Of a DNA stretch of 64,000 nucleotides, positions 10,197 through 21,227 are shown in pieces. Numbering within the stretch: the stretch's first letter is position 1; each line of letters opens with the position of its first letter. The DNA lies in contig CP099420.1 in assembly GCA_024114885.1 (NCBI GenBank), forward strand, positions 868,001 through 932,000, given 5' to 3'. This DNA is from Septoria linicola (taxonomy: Eukaryota; Ascomycota; Dothideomycetes; Mycosphaerellales; Mycosphaerellaceae). The notes beneath the pieces were generated by a model. The model was not told where the DNA came from, searched no databases, and saw only the letters and a program-made list of their open reading frames with translations. The translations under genes and the position numbers were made by a program.

Positions 10197-11744
10197 TCAA
10201 GCGGCGGCACTTGCGCACCGATCCATCGCGAGCTGCTCGACCGAGCTCCTCAGATGAGCCACGAAATCTCCCAATTCCTCCAGCACTGTCTCATCAGTCT
10301 GTAGCCAGCTGGTAACGGCTGCTTGGAGCGCACGCGGAATAGGCCGGAGCAAGCATTGTCCACAATCGTCCCAACCCGGCATGATACAAGCAGCCTCGCG
10401 ATGGACCTCGACTACGGCACCGGTCGATGAGGCATATCGACCTTGCATCAAATCAACCTGCTGTGCTCGTACAGATACCACGAAGCTTCCGTCCCAGTCT
10501 CTTGTGCTAGGCGCAGTCTTGGAACTCTGGCAGCCGGACTGAGGATCCTGATAGCTGAAACACCAATGCTTCACCATACCCCACCACTTGCCACCTTCGT
10601 TGCGCCTGTCGGACAGCGCAACTGCCCACCGCTGTACAGCGACTAGTCCAACCAATGGCCGTCTTGTCGTCTGTCCGAAGCGCGGAACCACATGTCTGAT
10701 GTCTTTTACTGGTGTGATCGGGGGAGCAATGTCCACTGCGAACGTGTTCTCGCCATAGTAGATTGGCAGTACACCTTCGCGGATCTCTTTGCAGACCATA
10801 GACAGGTCTGGTTGCTCGCGACCAAGGGCTGAGGTCGGCCAGATGCAGAGCTTCGAATCGACTACCGCATGCCGATAAATACGAGCCTTGACTTCGTCCG
10901 GTAGGGCCAGAAATGGGAAAGCCTTGCTTTCGACGGCCTTCGTCGTCTTCGTCTTCTCTTTTGCTTTTCCTTTCGCCTTTCCTTTACCTTTCTTCGACTT
11001 GCCTTTCCCGTTCGTCAAGTCCAGAGGCTCTTCGTCCTTCTTCTCAAGCCGAGCCTGCTGATCGCGATACCGCTGAACCTTGACAGACACGAACCTTTTG
11101 GTAAATGGTATCTTCTCCACTTCACCATTTTTGCTAACCTGCACATACATCACTCAGTCAACCACAACTCTGCAAAGCATCTAATCGAAATCAACTTACA
11201 CCCCACCCCGCACTCCGACTCTGCATCGCCAACACCTTCGTCAACCCCGGAACCTTCGCCCTCGCCATTCCCCCTCCACACCCCTTCCCACCACCCGCTT
11301 TCCCTCCCCTCGCCGCATCAGCAACCAACATCTTCTCCTGCGTCGTGATCGCCTTATTCCTGCCCCAATCAACTTTCTTCGCAGCAACTCGCTGCGCAGC
11401 GCGCATATTCGCCGCTCTCAAATCATCCTCAGCGTGCTTTGTCAATTCACCTGGAGGAGGAAGAGATATGGGTTTAGTCAGAGGGGTTTTCTGGCCTGGG
11501 TAGGTTCCTGTGAGGACGTAGGATCCTGGGGCGCGGGTGTTGGTGTAGGGGAGGGAAGGGTTGAGGGGGTGTCGTTAGCTGAGCCGGGGGGTGCGGCGCG
11601 GGGGTGGGTGTTTTTGAGGGCCTTTTCGGCTTCGTGGCGGGCTTTGAGGATTTTGCCTTGGGTTGTGAGGGGGTTGCGAGGGATGTGGTGGGTGCGGCGT
11701 TTGGGGGTGCCGGTGGCTTCTTCGAAGAGGGTTGGGAAAGGCAT
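10197..11744 (-). CDS. F-box-like hypothetical protein with unusual 5' splice
   Basis: The secure part is the 3' exon 10197..11138 joined to the exon starting at 11200 (intron 11139..11199, donor GTAAGT, acceptor GTGCAG). The C-terminal half has FPFLALPDEVKARIYRHAV, an F-box-like start, after a Lys/Gly-rich low-complexity linker (about KGKSKKGKGKAKGKAKEK). Upstream, the frame beginning with MPFPTLFEEATG at 11744 must change frame before the LTGTYPGQKTPLTKP stretch, yet no GT exists on the coding strand between 11518 and 11838. A GC-AG intron 11526..11656 (donor GCAAAA, branch GCTAAC, acceptor CCCCAG) gives 451 residues in perfect phase but has a poor donor; a frame error is the alternative. 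Likely a ubiquitin-ligase adaptor, substrate unknown. Confidence 0.65.
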
Positions 11745-12267
11745 AGTTGTGGAGTCTGATGCGGTTGTGTGATGGTGGATGTGTTTGTGGTTGAAGTTGT
11801 GTGGAAAAGAGGAAGGGATTGATCTAGTTATAGGCCTACATCAGAGAGCTTGAGAAAGTTTGATTCGTGAAGTGAGGTTTATAGCTCACCTGTGACAAGA
11901 ACGGCAAGTGAGGACGTTGCCCGAAACGAGACCTGGAGGTCAGCTTTGGCAAAGCGATCGGCATCGCATTCAGCAACAATGCTGCGCGACCTGCTCTGGA
12001 TCGAAGCTGCGTACAAGGAGTAATGCTTCACAGCGGTCAATCGCTGATATGTCTACGTTGCCATTGTTACGTCCAGCTTTGAACTTTGGGTCGGCAGCTA
12101 AGCTGGTAAGAGCGCCGCTGCTCATTCTTCAGACCGCCAGTTCACGAGAGAGGAGTGTCAGATCCAGCCCAATTCGCAAAGCCTGCGCTGGTAGACTTCT
12201 CGTTGTCCAGGACTTGTTGCTCTTGGACTCATATTTATGATCATGAAAAGTTGGGTTCTCATTCGTT
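11745..12267. other. Intergenic; upstream region of the F-box-like gene
   Basis: Contains a good minus-strand splice donor, CAG|GTGAGC, near 11888, which may belong to a 5'UTR intron of the gene at 10197-11744. No coding feature is supported. Confidence 0.4.
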
Positions 12268-13642
12268 CTAGCGAGACAAGGACGTATCTTCCAGCTCTGC
12301 AGCCCCGCGCCTTTGCTCCCCTTCGCTGCCAACATGAAAGTGCATCTGCTTCTTGATTATCATCTTCGTGCTGTCCATGCTGCCACCACTTGCAATGCTC
12401 CGTGAGTCGTAACCTCCCCTGACCTGTGTGTCGGCTCCTGAGGGATCGGGCCTGAAGCTCTCTTCTTGTGTGCTAGCTATCGTGTCTCGACGCGTTGGTC
12501 TCGAGAATTTTTCTCTCAATATCGAGCCTCGTGAAGGCCGTTCCTGCGACGTCATCGCAGACATGACAAAAGTGCTTTCTTTCGATGCGACTGGATCTTT
12601 GCGACTGCCAGTGCCGATATGAGAACCTCCTATGATTGTTTCTCGACCCATTGCTCCGTAGTTGGTGATGAAACCTGCGAGGAATGGCCGGAGGCAAGGT
12701 ATCGTTGCTGACATAAGACCATAGAATATCTCAAGCTGTGTGAGCACTGCTGTGATTGCACCTTCCAGAGTGGGATCGTCCGAACCATGTAGGCGGCGTA
12801 GGAAGATAAGTCTTACTACGATGACTGCTATAACACTATCGCCAGGGTCAGCTCATTTGGTCTCCATCTCAGAAGGCCCCGCTCGACTTCGGAGAGCATG
12901 ATGATCTTACGGCAATCGAGTTCCGAAGGCAAAGACTACTCGGCTCTTGTTCTTCACACTTGTATGCAAGTTGTACACAAGCAATATGCTGATCGAGAAG
13001 AGCATGAGTTCCGTGAATATGTCAAAGACAGCGACTGCTGTCGCTTGTGCGAGCAGACTTGGGCATTCCTGGCCATAGACTTGCCACGGCCTCGCCAGAT
13101 CACACTTCAATGCTGTCAGGAGCACAGACACGAGACCCAGAACCACGCAAGATGCAAGCAAGGCTCGGGCCACGGCTTTGTGGAACCTGTCCGCAGTGAT
13201 GCGAGCAAAGAGTAGGACCACTGAGGCCTTGCTCACGTATATAACCAAGATGTAGAATATGTCCGCTGTTTTTCCAAGCTGTGATGCTGTCAGCATTCTA
13301 TGCGTAGCCAGTACTACATATTTCGCTCACTTTCTGAATACTCTCAAGGCTGGCATCGCCGAGTAGCTTCACAGAAGTACCAAAACCGCCATCGACCTGA
13401 GCAAATACTAGTCCAGCTTGTACTATGGACAGAATCGTCGCGGCAGTCAAGGTCATGTCATCGTACTTGAATGGTGGACTGACTTTCGTTCTGATGTACG
13501 TTCTGATCGCAAGAGATATAAGCACCACAACAAGCCCGAAGCCACTGGTGATGTGAATCCATGCGCCATGATGTTCGTCATCGAGACGTGCCGCAGGTGC
13601 TTTGTATCCTTCTGGTAGCGGACTGGCGGCAGGAACTGACAT
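12268..13642 (-). CDS. Fungal rhodopsin-like integral membrane protein
   Basis: Three exons, complement(join(12268..12835, 12911..13278, 13331..13642)), give 415 residues in phase. Donors are GTGAGC and GTAAGA; acceptors are CACAG and GATAG. The product has about seven hydrophobic segments, starting with GFGLVVVLISLAIRTYIRTK, then the DDMTL motif, and FYILVIYVSKASVVLLFAR in the third segment. It continues through VIAVIVVRLIFLRRL and LEIFYGLMSATIPCLRPFL. This order is that of the large fungal family PF20684 (rhodopsin-like domain, function mostly unknown, no retinal Lys assumed). The last ~150 residues are a Ser/Arg/Thr-rich cytosolic tail. Start taken at the ATG at 13642. Confidence 0.85.
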
Positions 13643-15180
13643 GAGGTATCGTGTAGGCAAAACGGCCTGCCCTCAGCGTAGCCCCGCGGGGGAGAGAACA
13701 AAGATCGAGGTTGCTGAAGACGCCCAGTCTATACTGTATCCAGCTGACGCGGCCAAACACCGTGAGTTTCTCTTGCATCGCATGACATCGCTGCTAGTAT
13801 GTAGGCTGTTACGCGATGCACGAAGTTGGCCGTCTCGAAGAAAAGCGAGATCGGCAGCTCGAGCGCAGACCCGCTCGGGAAAGGAAGTTGCATCTATGCG
13901 AAGATCAGTCCAGGGATTACATATTGATTAAGCTGGCTTTCATATGTGAGGTGCAGTAACAGCAGAAAATTTATCGCGGGAAAGGATGATTTCCTCGATC
14001 GCATCAAAGTCAACCCGACTCCCCTGTATCTTCAGAATGTCCAGAGCTGGATGGCATTGGAAGTATGCTGTTTACGTAGGCGCAGAAAACAGCCCTTCTT
14101 TCGTTCTCATTGTCAGCCACACTCGTGTGCAGACCCTGAGTGGCAACGAGGACAGTCCGTGCAGGTGAGACACAACGAGTTGCATATGCATCTACTGTAT
14201 GCCAGACTGCTGGATCTGGGGTTCCGAGCACAATTCGGCTGTTCTCGCACTTCCTTGCGAGGCGTTCATCAACTGCCATAGTGTTCGACGAGTCCAGATT
14301 CCCTCTTACATCACTGTGGACGACTGGGTTCTTGAAAGAGAGCCAATACTGCGACCTTCACTTGGCTCGCCAGTGGATTCAAAGTGACAAACTCCAACAA
14401 GAGTTCGTGAGATGGTCGTGCAGCCGTGCTGAAGTCCACATGGCACGAAGAGGATAGCAAGGTTCATGAGAACATCACTGGTGGATGTAGATATTGGTGG
14501 AGCTCGTTTGTCGGACCTTCGGAACACAATGTTCGCCCAAATTGTGCCATGCGCGTCGCTTGCACGATCCGTGATCGAACGAGGATGTACATAGTGGAGG
14601 TGGAGCAGGAAGGAAGGAAGAGTTTTCGAAGGGATTGGAAGGCGCCAAGTCCTCGAATGCGACGAGGCTTTCACCCTCACTTCAGACTCCCCCATCAAGA
14701 GCGACCCCGAAAGCATCACGAGCGGACAGGTGCGCTCGCAGCCTCTCATGTATAGTGAGCATCATGCATGCAACGACGCGAAGTAGCCGACATCACCAAA
14801 ACGCGTCTTGCCTTCGCTTCAGCTAGACCACGGTACTGAGTATCCACTCGCTCCATTTCGCTAACACTCCATCCATCTACCGACATATAGACGATGCTCG
14901 TGCTTGATCGGCGACCTTCCTCTGGCAGTACGCGCTACGAGTGTAGCTCAAGACTGCGTCGTTGCAGTGTACTCGACTACTGCGCTGCTGGGCTGATTCG
15001 AACAGGGACACAGTATGATCGGCATCCTTATGCCACCAATAGTGGTTGAGTAGTGGCAGGTAGGATTGCAGATCTGAACTCTTCCTTTTCTATCTCCATT
15101 TCAGCCCGGCACAGGTTCGCACGGCCACTTCTTACTCGCAGTCAAAGTGTCGCCATTGACTGGCGCCAACTGAAGAAGTC
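13643..15180. other. 1.5 kb without a supported gene
   Basis: Several open frames of 60-150 codons overlap on both strands. One minus-strand frame near 14306-14749 contains a hydrophobic DVLMNLAILFVPC stretch that vaguely resembles membrane proteins, but no exon chain could be built and stops interrupt all continuations. The region may contain decayed sequence. Confidence 0.4.
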
Positions 15181-17127
15181 ATGCCTGCCAATATCACATC
15201 TGGAGCATCGACGCCTCAATCCAAGAATCATGGACAAGTTCGGATGACCTTCGAGAGCTCAGACGAAGATGGCTTCGAGCTTTCAGAATATGCTGTCGCC
15301 AAGAAGTGGCAGGGCACAGCAGCGGACAGAAAGGACATGTCCCAGCTTGGTCGAGTGCAGCAGTTGAGAGTCAGTCGCTCGTATCCTACACGAGTGCCCT
15401 CTCGAAGGGGCATGTGTATTGGAACTACGAAGTCACAACAGTATGCTGATAGTCAATGCAGCGCAACTTTCAGTTCCTCTCGATCCTCGGATTCGGCTGC
15501 ACGTTGATCGCCACGTGGGAGGTAATGCTGACCACGATCAGCTCTGTTCTCACCAATGGTGGTACAGCTGGTGTCATCTGGGGCTACATTGTAGTCGTTG
15601 TTGGTTTCAGTTTCGTATACATGTCGATTGCTGAGATGTGAGTCCCAGTGAACGTGCTGACTCTGTACAAGGACTACTGCTGACATAATTCCACGCTTCC
15701 AGGACCAGCATGGCACCGACGAGTGGAGGGCAGTACCGTAAGTTGTATCACCACCATTTTCTTCATTGTGCGATGGCTGACGTTACATAGACTGGGTCAG
15801 TGAATTTGCTCCACAGCCAGCACAGAAGTTTCTCTCATATCTCGTTGGCTGGCTTTGTTTCACCGGCTGGCAATGCGCAATCACGAGTATCACCTACCTC
15901 GCTGGCACCGTGATCCAAGGATTGGTGATTCTCAACACGCCAAGCTATATCGCTGAAAGCTGGCACGGAACTCTGCTAGTCATCGCTGTGGCAGCATTTG
16001 CGATCATCTTCAACACAATCTTGGCAAAGAAACTGCCGATGGTCGAGGGCTTGCTCCTGGTCTTGCATGTTCTCGGTCTGTTCGCGATCATCATCACGCT
16101 CTGGGTACTGGCGCCGACTGCAAATGCTAAGGATGTCTTTACGGAATTCACAAATGCCGGTGGCTGGAACTCTGATGGAACTGCGTTCATGGTTGGTCTA
16201 CTAAGCCCGATCATATCTCTCATCGGTTTCGATTGTGCAGTGTAGGTCGGACGTTGTTGCAAAGAGATATCGAGGTGCCACATGCTGATGCTAGCACAGA
16301 CATATGGCCGAAGAGGTCAAAGATGCCGGCAGAACCTTGCCAAAGGCCATGCTATGGTCATTCGGCTTCAATAGCGTCCTTGGCTTCCTCATGGCTGTGA
16401 CTATGTGCTTCACGCTGGGTGATGTCGACAGCATCCTGAACAGTCCCACTGGCTATCCCTTCATACAGGTATTCTACGATGTCACACAAGTAAGCATATT
16501 CTCTTCCCAAACATAGCACACCCTACTGACCACGCCTAGTCATACGCCAGCGCATCGATCTTAACGCTCATCATCATTCTGACCTTGACCTCATCTGCCA
16601 TCGCTGAAATTGCAACTGCATCACGTCAACTCTGGTCATTCGCCAGAGATCGAGGTATGCCTGGTCACTCCTGGCTATCGCACATCACTCCAGGCTGGAA
16701 CATCCCACTTAACGCCGTGCTGGTATCGCTATTGGTCACCTCGCTGCTCTCCCTCATCAACATCGGATCCTCAGCCGCCCTCAATGCTATCCTGGCATTA
16801 ACTACAGTCAGTCTGATCACGAGCTACATCATCGTGATCGGCTGCGTACTGCTCAAGCGCGTCCGTCGCCAGCCTTTACCAAGCAGAAGATGGACTCTTG
16901 GCAACTTCGGCGGGATTGTGAACGTCCTTGCATTGTGCTACCTGCTGATGATCTATGTCTGGATGTTCTTCCCGGCTGCGACGCCTGTGGATCCGGAGTC
17001 GATGAATTGGGCTATTGTCATGTTTGCGGGTATCATGACCATTGCGACTGTATGGTATTTCGTGCAAGGGCACAAGAGCTATGTGCCACCAGTGGCGCTT
17101 GTGAGGAGAGAAGACTGGGAGCGATAG
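15181..17127 (+). CDS. APC-family permease, GABA/choline type
   Basis: Six exons, join(15181..15369, 15462..15637, 15703..15737, 15791..16241, 16300..16489, 16540..17127), give 542 residues, the normal length of fungal amino-acid/choline transporters. All introns are GT-AG, 50-92 nt. After a ~65-residue cytosolic N-terminus come about 12 membrane segments. Family landmarks are FLSILGFGCTLIATWE in the first segment, then TSMAPTSGGQYHWVSEFAP, and HMAEEVKDAGRTLPKA (the conserved acidic loop before segment 7), and later LWSFARDRGMPGHSW. These match the Uga4/Hnm1 group of the amino acid-polyamine-choline superfamily. Predicted role: proton-coupled uptake of GABA, choline or a related amine at the plasma membrane; the exact substrate cannot be read from sequence. 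Confidence 0.9.
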
Positions 17128-17332
17128 TTGATTCGAAATGCTACTCTGGATACATATAGAGCTGTCCAAGAAAGCGGCACAGATTCGTGGAGTCTGAATC
17201 TCGCACTATACCATCAATTCTGCTTCACTTAATGGAAGCTCTTCTCAACACCGTCAATCGATCCCAATGGCCAGCATCGCATGGGAGTCGTCTTCTTTTG
17301 GATGCAGAGCTGTCGGCTATGAGACGCTGCAG

Positions 17333-18094
17333 TCAAAAAACACTGCCACAAGCCAGTGCCATCATCATCGATCTATAATTGTGTCAGCTCTCGCCCTTCT
17401 CTCACAGTCGATCATGCGAGTGAGCCCAGGTCTTTGCGCCACTCGATTGCACTGCACTTCAGACTTACAAAAGGAGCGCCCAGTTCAAGTACGCGGTACC
17501 CGCGCCTGAATCTGCATCTGCGCCGCCAGTACTATTCGAGCTACTAGTACTATTCGCCCCGTCGGTGCTGGTAGCATTCGTAGAGCTCGTCGAGTTACCT
17601 TCAGATGATGCTTGGGACGCATCGTTCATCAAGTTCGCCTGTAAGCAGCCAACCGGCTCGCCAGTACCGGCATTATTCAAGTACAGTCGTAGGTTCGCAT
17701 CTGGGTTCGCCGTCGTGTAGACATCTTCTGGGATTCGTTCCAAATAAGCATCGGGCACAGTTTGATTTGAGTACAAGACGACTTGACCTGGCGTCGCTGG
17801 ACAGAAGGTCGCGGCATTGGACCTGCACGGGTCTTCAGTTGTATTGTAGACAGTCTCGGAATCGACGGTAATGACAATGAGAATTGTTGCGTTGCCCGAG
17901 TAAGTGCTTTCTCCGGACCAGTCGTAGGTGATAGTGTTGTTGTCGGGTGTTACTGTGGCATTAAAATACTCTGCTGTCACGGCGCTGTTGTCCAGACATG
18001 GTTGAAAGGAGTTCGAGTAAAGTGCTCGCTGTGCATTCCCGATATGTGCGCAGAGAAGCAGCGCTGCGCTGGAGTAGCAAAATCCGGTCTTCAT
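17333..18094 (-). CDS. Secreted GPI-anchored protein with ML-like (TRP N-terminal) domain
   Basis: Two exons, complement(join(17333..17372, 17469..18094)), encode 221 residues. A signal peptide (residues 1-21, ending GNAQ) is followed by FQPCLDNSAVTAEYFNATVT and further Cys-containing strands that resemble the ML-like domain found at the N-terminus of fungal TRP/Flc channels. A Ser/Thr/Asn-rich stalk comes after it. Without splicing the protein stops at NWALLL; a perfect donor GTAAGT overlaps that stop and joins, in phase, a 40-nt exon that adds SMMMALACGSVF, completing a hydrophobic GPI-anchor tail. The channel portion of TRP proteins is absent, so this is a stand-alone surface protein. Ligand unknown; sterol or lipid binding would be a guess from the family. 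Confidence 0.8.
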
Positions 18095-18614
18095 GTTGCC
18101 TGGTTGTCGATTGCATGCGACAAAAGCGTGCTGGGGTTAGTGCACAGCACATAGTGAGTAGTGATGCTGTTAAAGTTGTGAAAGGAGATTGTCCCCAGGC
18201 GCGAAGGATTCGAAACGGCTCGGCATCCTGCGAGATAATCTTTTCTAGGACGCAACTATGCCCCGCGCTTACAAGTGCACTGGTATGTTGTATGCAGCTT
18301 TTGCAATTTCAAGAGCGAGCGGATCTATGTTCAAAGCAAAACATGCATGCAAACCTTAAGCTGCTGCAGGCGTGCCGCTGAGCCCAGGACAGGACCGCGT
18401 TGAAATCCTCATCAACAATGTACACATTCGAGTGGTGTCAAATTCATGGGAATCATCATCGATGGCCTCACGGCGTGATGTATGCACAGATATGCTCATG
18501 TTCATTCGTTTCTGCCAAAAGGAAAACATTAACAAAATCGCTGAAGCGCTTGGAACACATACAAGTCATGACAGAATCGCCTCCCCACATGCATCTTCTA
18601 CTCAGCTTCCCTCT
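18095..18614. other. Intergenic, nothing seen
   Basis: Upstream region of the ML-like gene and 3' flank of the sorting nexin gene. No conserved element or coding exon recognised. Confidence 0.45.
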
Positions 18615-19187
18615 TCACCACGCATTGCGGTCCCAGTTCGGATCCTGCACAAAGCCTCCGAGCACTCTACTCCCAGTCTGCAGCAGCGGATGTCCAACCA
18701 CAATCTTCAAGAACCTCTCCAAACCCCTCCTCCGCTCCTCAATGACTCCATCATCAAATCTGTTGATATAAACTTTTCCGGGCAGCGGTGGAATGCTCAC
18801 CCTCGCACTTTCCCGCTCTAGCAGATCCCTGAACACTTCAAAATCGCTGTACCTTCGTCTGACTTCGCTTCTCCTCAATTTGAACGCCGGAATATTGGTA
18901 GACAGGCGGATCAAGTATGTTGTGTAGCGTGAATTGGGCGAAGAGGTCGGCTGGTGGGTTTGAGGATCTGTGACTTCAATCTCGAGGAAGTTTTCAGGCA
19001 CGCCGTAGATTTCCTCAAAGGACTGCGTGTGCGACTCGCGTCCAGTGCTGGCGAAGCCGGAAGGTAGAGTCCATCCACCGCGTTGCTCGAGTGCTGTCTT
19101 GGGCTGCTGCTGCTGCTGGCCGTTGGCAGGGGAGCTGTTCTGGTCTTGCGACTGCGCAGGATCGAGGCGCGGATCAATGCGCTGCAT
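18615..19187 (-). CDS. SNX3: Sorting nexin 3 type PX-domain protein
   Basis: Single-exon gene of 190 residues from the ATG at 19187; the open frame extends further upstream but without need. After a Gln-rich N-terminus (residues ~10-45) comes a PX domain spanning most of the rest. It shows LEIEVTDPQTH, the RRYSDFEVFRDLLERES phosphoinositide-pocket motif with its basic residues, and IPPLPGK. The C-terminus VQDPNWDRNAW is the usual ending of fungal Snx3/Grd19. These proteins bind PI3P on endosomes and return cargo to the Golgi with retromer. It is divergent from the zinc-cluster gene, 261 bp between starts. Confidence 0.92.
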   Translation of the reverse strand: MQRIDPRLDPAQSQDQNSSPANGQQQQQPKTALEQRGGWTLPSGFASTGRESHTQSFEEIYGVPENFLEIEVTDPQTHQPTSSPNSRYTTYLIRLSTNIPAFKLRRSEVRRRYSDFEVFRDLLERESARVSIPPLPGKVYINRFDDGVIEERRRGLERFLKIVVGHPLLQTGSRVLGGFVQDPNWDRNAW

Positions 19188-19448
19188 AGTGGGTGGTGGG
19201 CGGCGTACTGAGAAGACGGTCAGATGGTCTGTATAGTGTGTGTCTGGGCGTGCGATTTGCCTGGAAGCGAGCACTGGTGAGGGTCGTGAAGAAGGTGGCA
19301 GTCTTGTTCTCGTGCTTGCGTGTCGCGAGTCGACGTCATGCGTGGAAGGTGGGGCCCAGAGCTCGCGTGCCTGCCGACCAGGATCAGCATTCCTCCAAAA
19401 CATTCTCCCTTCCTCCTGTTGACTTCACCAACATCAGGGCTATGGTAT
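19188..19448. promoter_or_regulatory. Divergent intergenic promoter, SNX3 / Zn2Cys6 gene
   Basis: A 261-bp gap between two divergent start codons. No TATA box recognised. If the zinc-cluster gene starts at the earlier in-frame ATG at 19338, the gap shortens to 150 bp. Confidence 0.45.
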
Positions 19449-20945
19449 ATGGACGCCATGACCCGTGGCAGAGACACAATAGCACTGTCGGCAACAGGTG
19501 ACGCGCATTCTGGATCCAAGTCCTCTTCAGACCGCCGAGCATGCGACGCCTGCTACTCCCTCAAGGAGAAATGCCACTTCCCCAGCCGGACTTCGGACTG
19601 TCATCGCTGTGTTCGTCTGAAGAAGAAATGCACGAGCGATAGACCTGTTCGAACAGGAGGCCGGCCTCGCAGAAACCGATCCCTTCATCCAGCTACGACG
19701 ACGCCTACCAACAATGAACTGATTGAGATGCCGATCATGCTCCGTCCATCAGGGCCGGTCACTAAGCCTCTGACTCCAGCTGAGGACTTCATGCTGGCTA
19801 ACGTGTTCAACCCGTGGAACTTTGGCTCTTTGATGGTCGCGCCAAGAATCGGCAAGGAAATGCATCAGCAAGCCATTCAGTGCATGTTCTCCCACTACGA
19901 TGATCTCCGAGACGGGTTTCTGTCTTTGTATGGCTCATTCACAACCATTGTCACAGGTGCAGCAGCGCCAGGCTATAACTATGAGTCAAATGTCCGTCAG
20001 GGCACGCGAGCTCTGACGAAGTTCTCCACTGCCAAACCACCACGAGTCTACAGCGATTTTGTGCCTTGGATGTGGCTCGGAACGAGCATTCTACTTCATG
20101 CTCACTGCGTACTTGGCTCAAATAATGCCCCTGTCAGACGTTTCATGCTTTCGCATCTGCGAGAAATGGGCGAGGCTGGCGAGAAGTTGTCCCTGCATCC
20201 CGTCATCGTCTCCCTGATTGCTCTAGACATCAACGACAGTCTGATGCAGCGTCAAATGCCAATACTGAACATGCCGGCACAATTCGCTGATCCTCTGCGC
20301 CAGGAGCTATTTCTTGGCCTGAGCCCTGGGATTTTCCGTCTCCTGTACAGGTTATGCGAATTGTCTTGTAGAGCCGCGGTGTCGATACAGAATGTCGACC
20401 TATCAGATACCGATCTCGATGCTCGGCTGGTAGACTTAGTGAGAAGAGTCGATTCATGGCATCCAGATATCTCGACCGACGTGCTCCAGAAACTGAGTGC
20501 AGTCGAAGCAACTCATGTCCAGACACAGGTTCGGGTACACAAGACATGCATCAAACTCTTCGTTCACAGGCTCCAGCACCCGTTCGGCCAAGAGGACTAT
20601 TCAGCGCAAAATCTTGCAGGCAGCATCTTCTCTGATCTAGACCTGGCGACTTCTATTGCTAGCTCGCCTCCGACTTTGGTCACATTGCCGTTCACCATTG
20701 CAGCGATAGAAGCTCTGCCGGATGATCGCGACAAAGTGCGCACAGACATCGCAAGATACATTGACGGCATCTCGCCAAAGGTTGATGATACAACCAATGC
20801 CTTTCTTGTGGCCATATGGCAGAGGCGAGACCTTGCTCCAGGATTCAAGTGGATGAATGTTCTTGACGAATTACCAGAGTTCTGTATCAATCGTGTCGGT
20901 GCAGGACGAAAGGTCGCGGCAAGCAGCATATCCACTGCCGTGTAA
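19449..20945 (+). CDS. Zn2Cys6 fungal transcription factor
   Basis: Intron-free, 498 residues from the ATG at 19449 (an earlier in-frame ATG at 19338 would give 535). The DNA-binding domain lies near residues 28-60: CDACYSLKEKCHFPS then CHRCVRLKKKC, supplying six cysteines in the order C-x2-C-x6-C-xn-C-x2-C-x6-C of the Gal4-type binuclear cluster. A basic linker RPRRNRSLHP follows. The rest is helical, with a fungal regulatory-domain-like character but no named domain I can fix. Probably a sequence-specific nuclear regulator; target genes unknown, and nothing links it to the neighbouring genes. Confidence 0.88.
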   Translation: MDAMTRGRDTIALSATGDAHSGSKSSSDRRACDACYSLKEKCHFPSRTSDCHRCVRLKKKCTSDRPVRTGGRPRRNRSLHPATTTPTNNELIEMPIMLRPSGPVTKPLTPAEDFMLANVFNPWNFGSLMVAPRIGKEMHQQAIQCMFSHYDDLRDGFLSLYGSFTTIVTGAAAPGYNYESNVRQGTRALTKFSTAKPPRVYSDFVPWMWLGTSILLHAHCVLGSNNAPVRRFMLSHLREMGEAGEKLSLHPVIVSLIALDINDSLMQRQMPILNMPAQFADPLRQELFLGLSPGIFRLLYRLCELSCRAAVSIQNVDLSDTDLDARLVDLVRRVDSWHPDISTDVLQKLSAVEATHVQTQVRVHKTCIKLFVHRLQHPFGQEDYSAQNLAGSIFSDLDLATSIASSPPTLVTLPFTIAAIEALPDDRDKVRTDIARYIDGISPKVDDTTNAFLVAIWQRRDLAPGFKWMNVLDELPEFCINRVGAGRKVAASSISTAV

Positions 20946-21227
20946 CATCTCAGGTCCGACTCAAGCCAAGAAATAATGGACAGACGACATGGAGATGAAT
21001 CGTGTACCAGATACAAACATTCACCCTGTCGGCCAATCTATGAAAACGAGCTGAGCCATACTCTTTTGTCCTCCTGTGGTTTTTGCGGCTAGTTCGTTAC
21101 ATCATCCTCGACTTGCAACATGTTCTGTTTGTCCAACAGCAGACGCGCGACCCCTTCCCGATGACAACTCTTTCTTCTATTGGTCTTCTCGGCACACCAC
21201 TCCACTCGGGTTCATGCTTTGATCAAC

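Noticed and set aside
14990..15060. tRNA-like T-loop (GTTCGAATC on the minus strand)
   Set aside because: The flanking bases do not form a five-pair T stem and no D arm, anticodon arm or acceptor stem pairs up.
19320..19448. Longer N-terminus for the Zn2Cys6 protein
   Set aside because: The upstream open frame has a usable ATG at 19338, but it overlaps the short divergent promoter and adds no conserved sequence; the ATG at 19449 is preferred, not proven.
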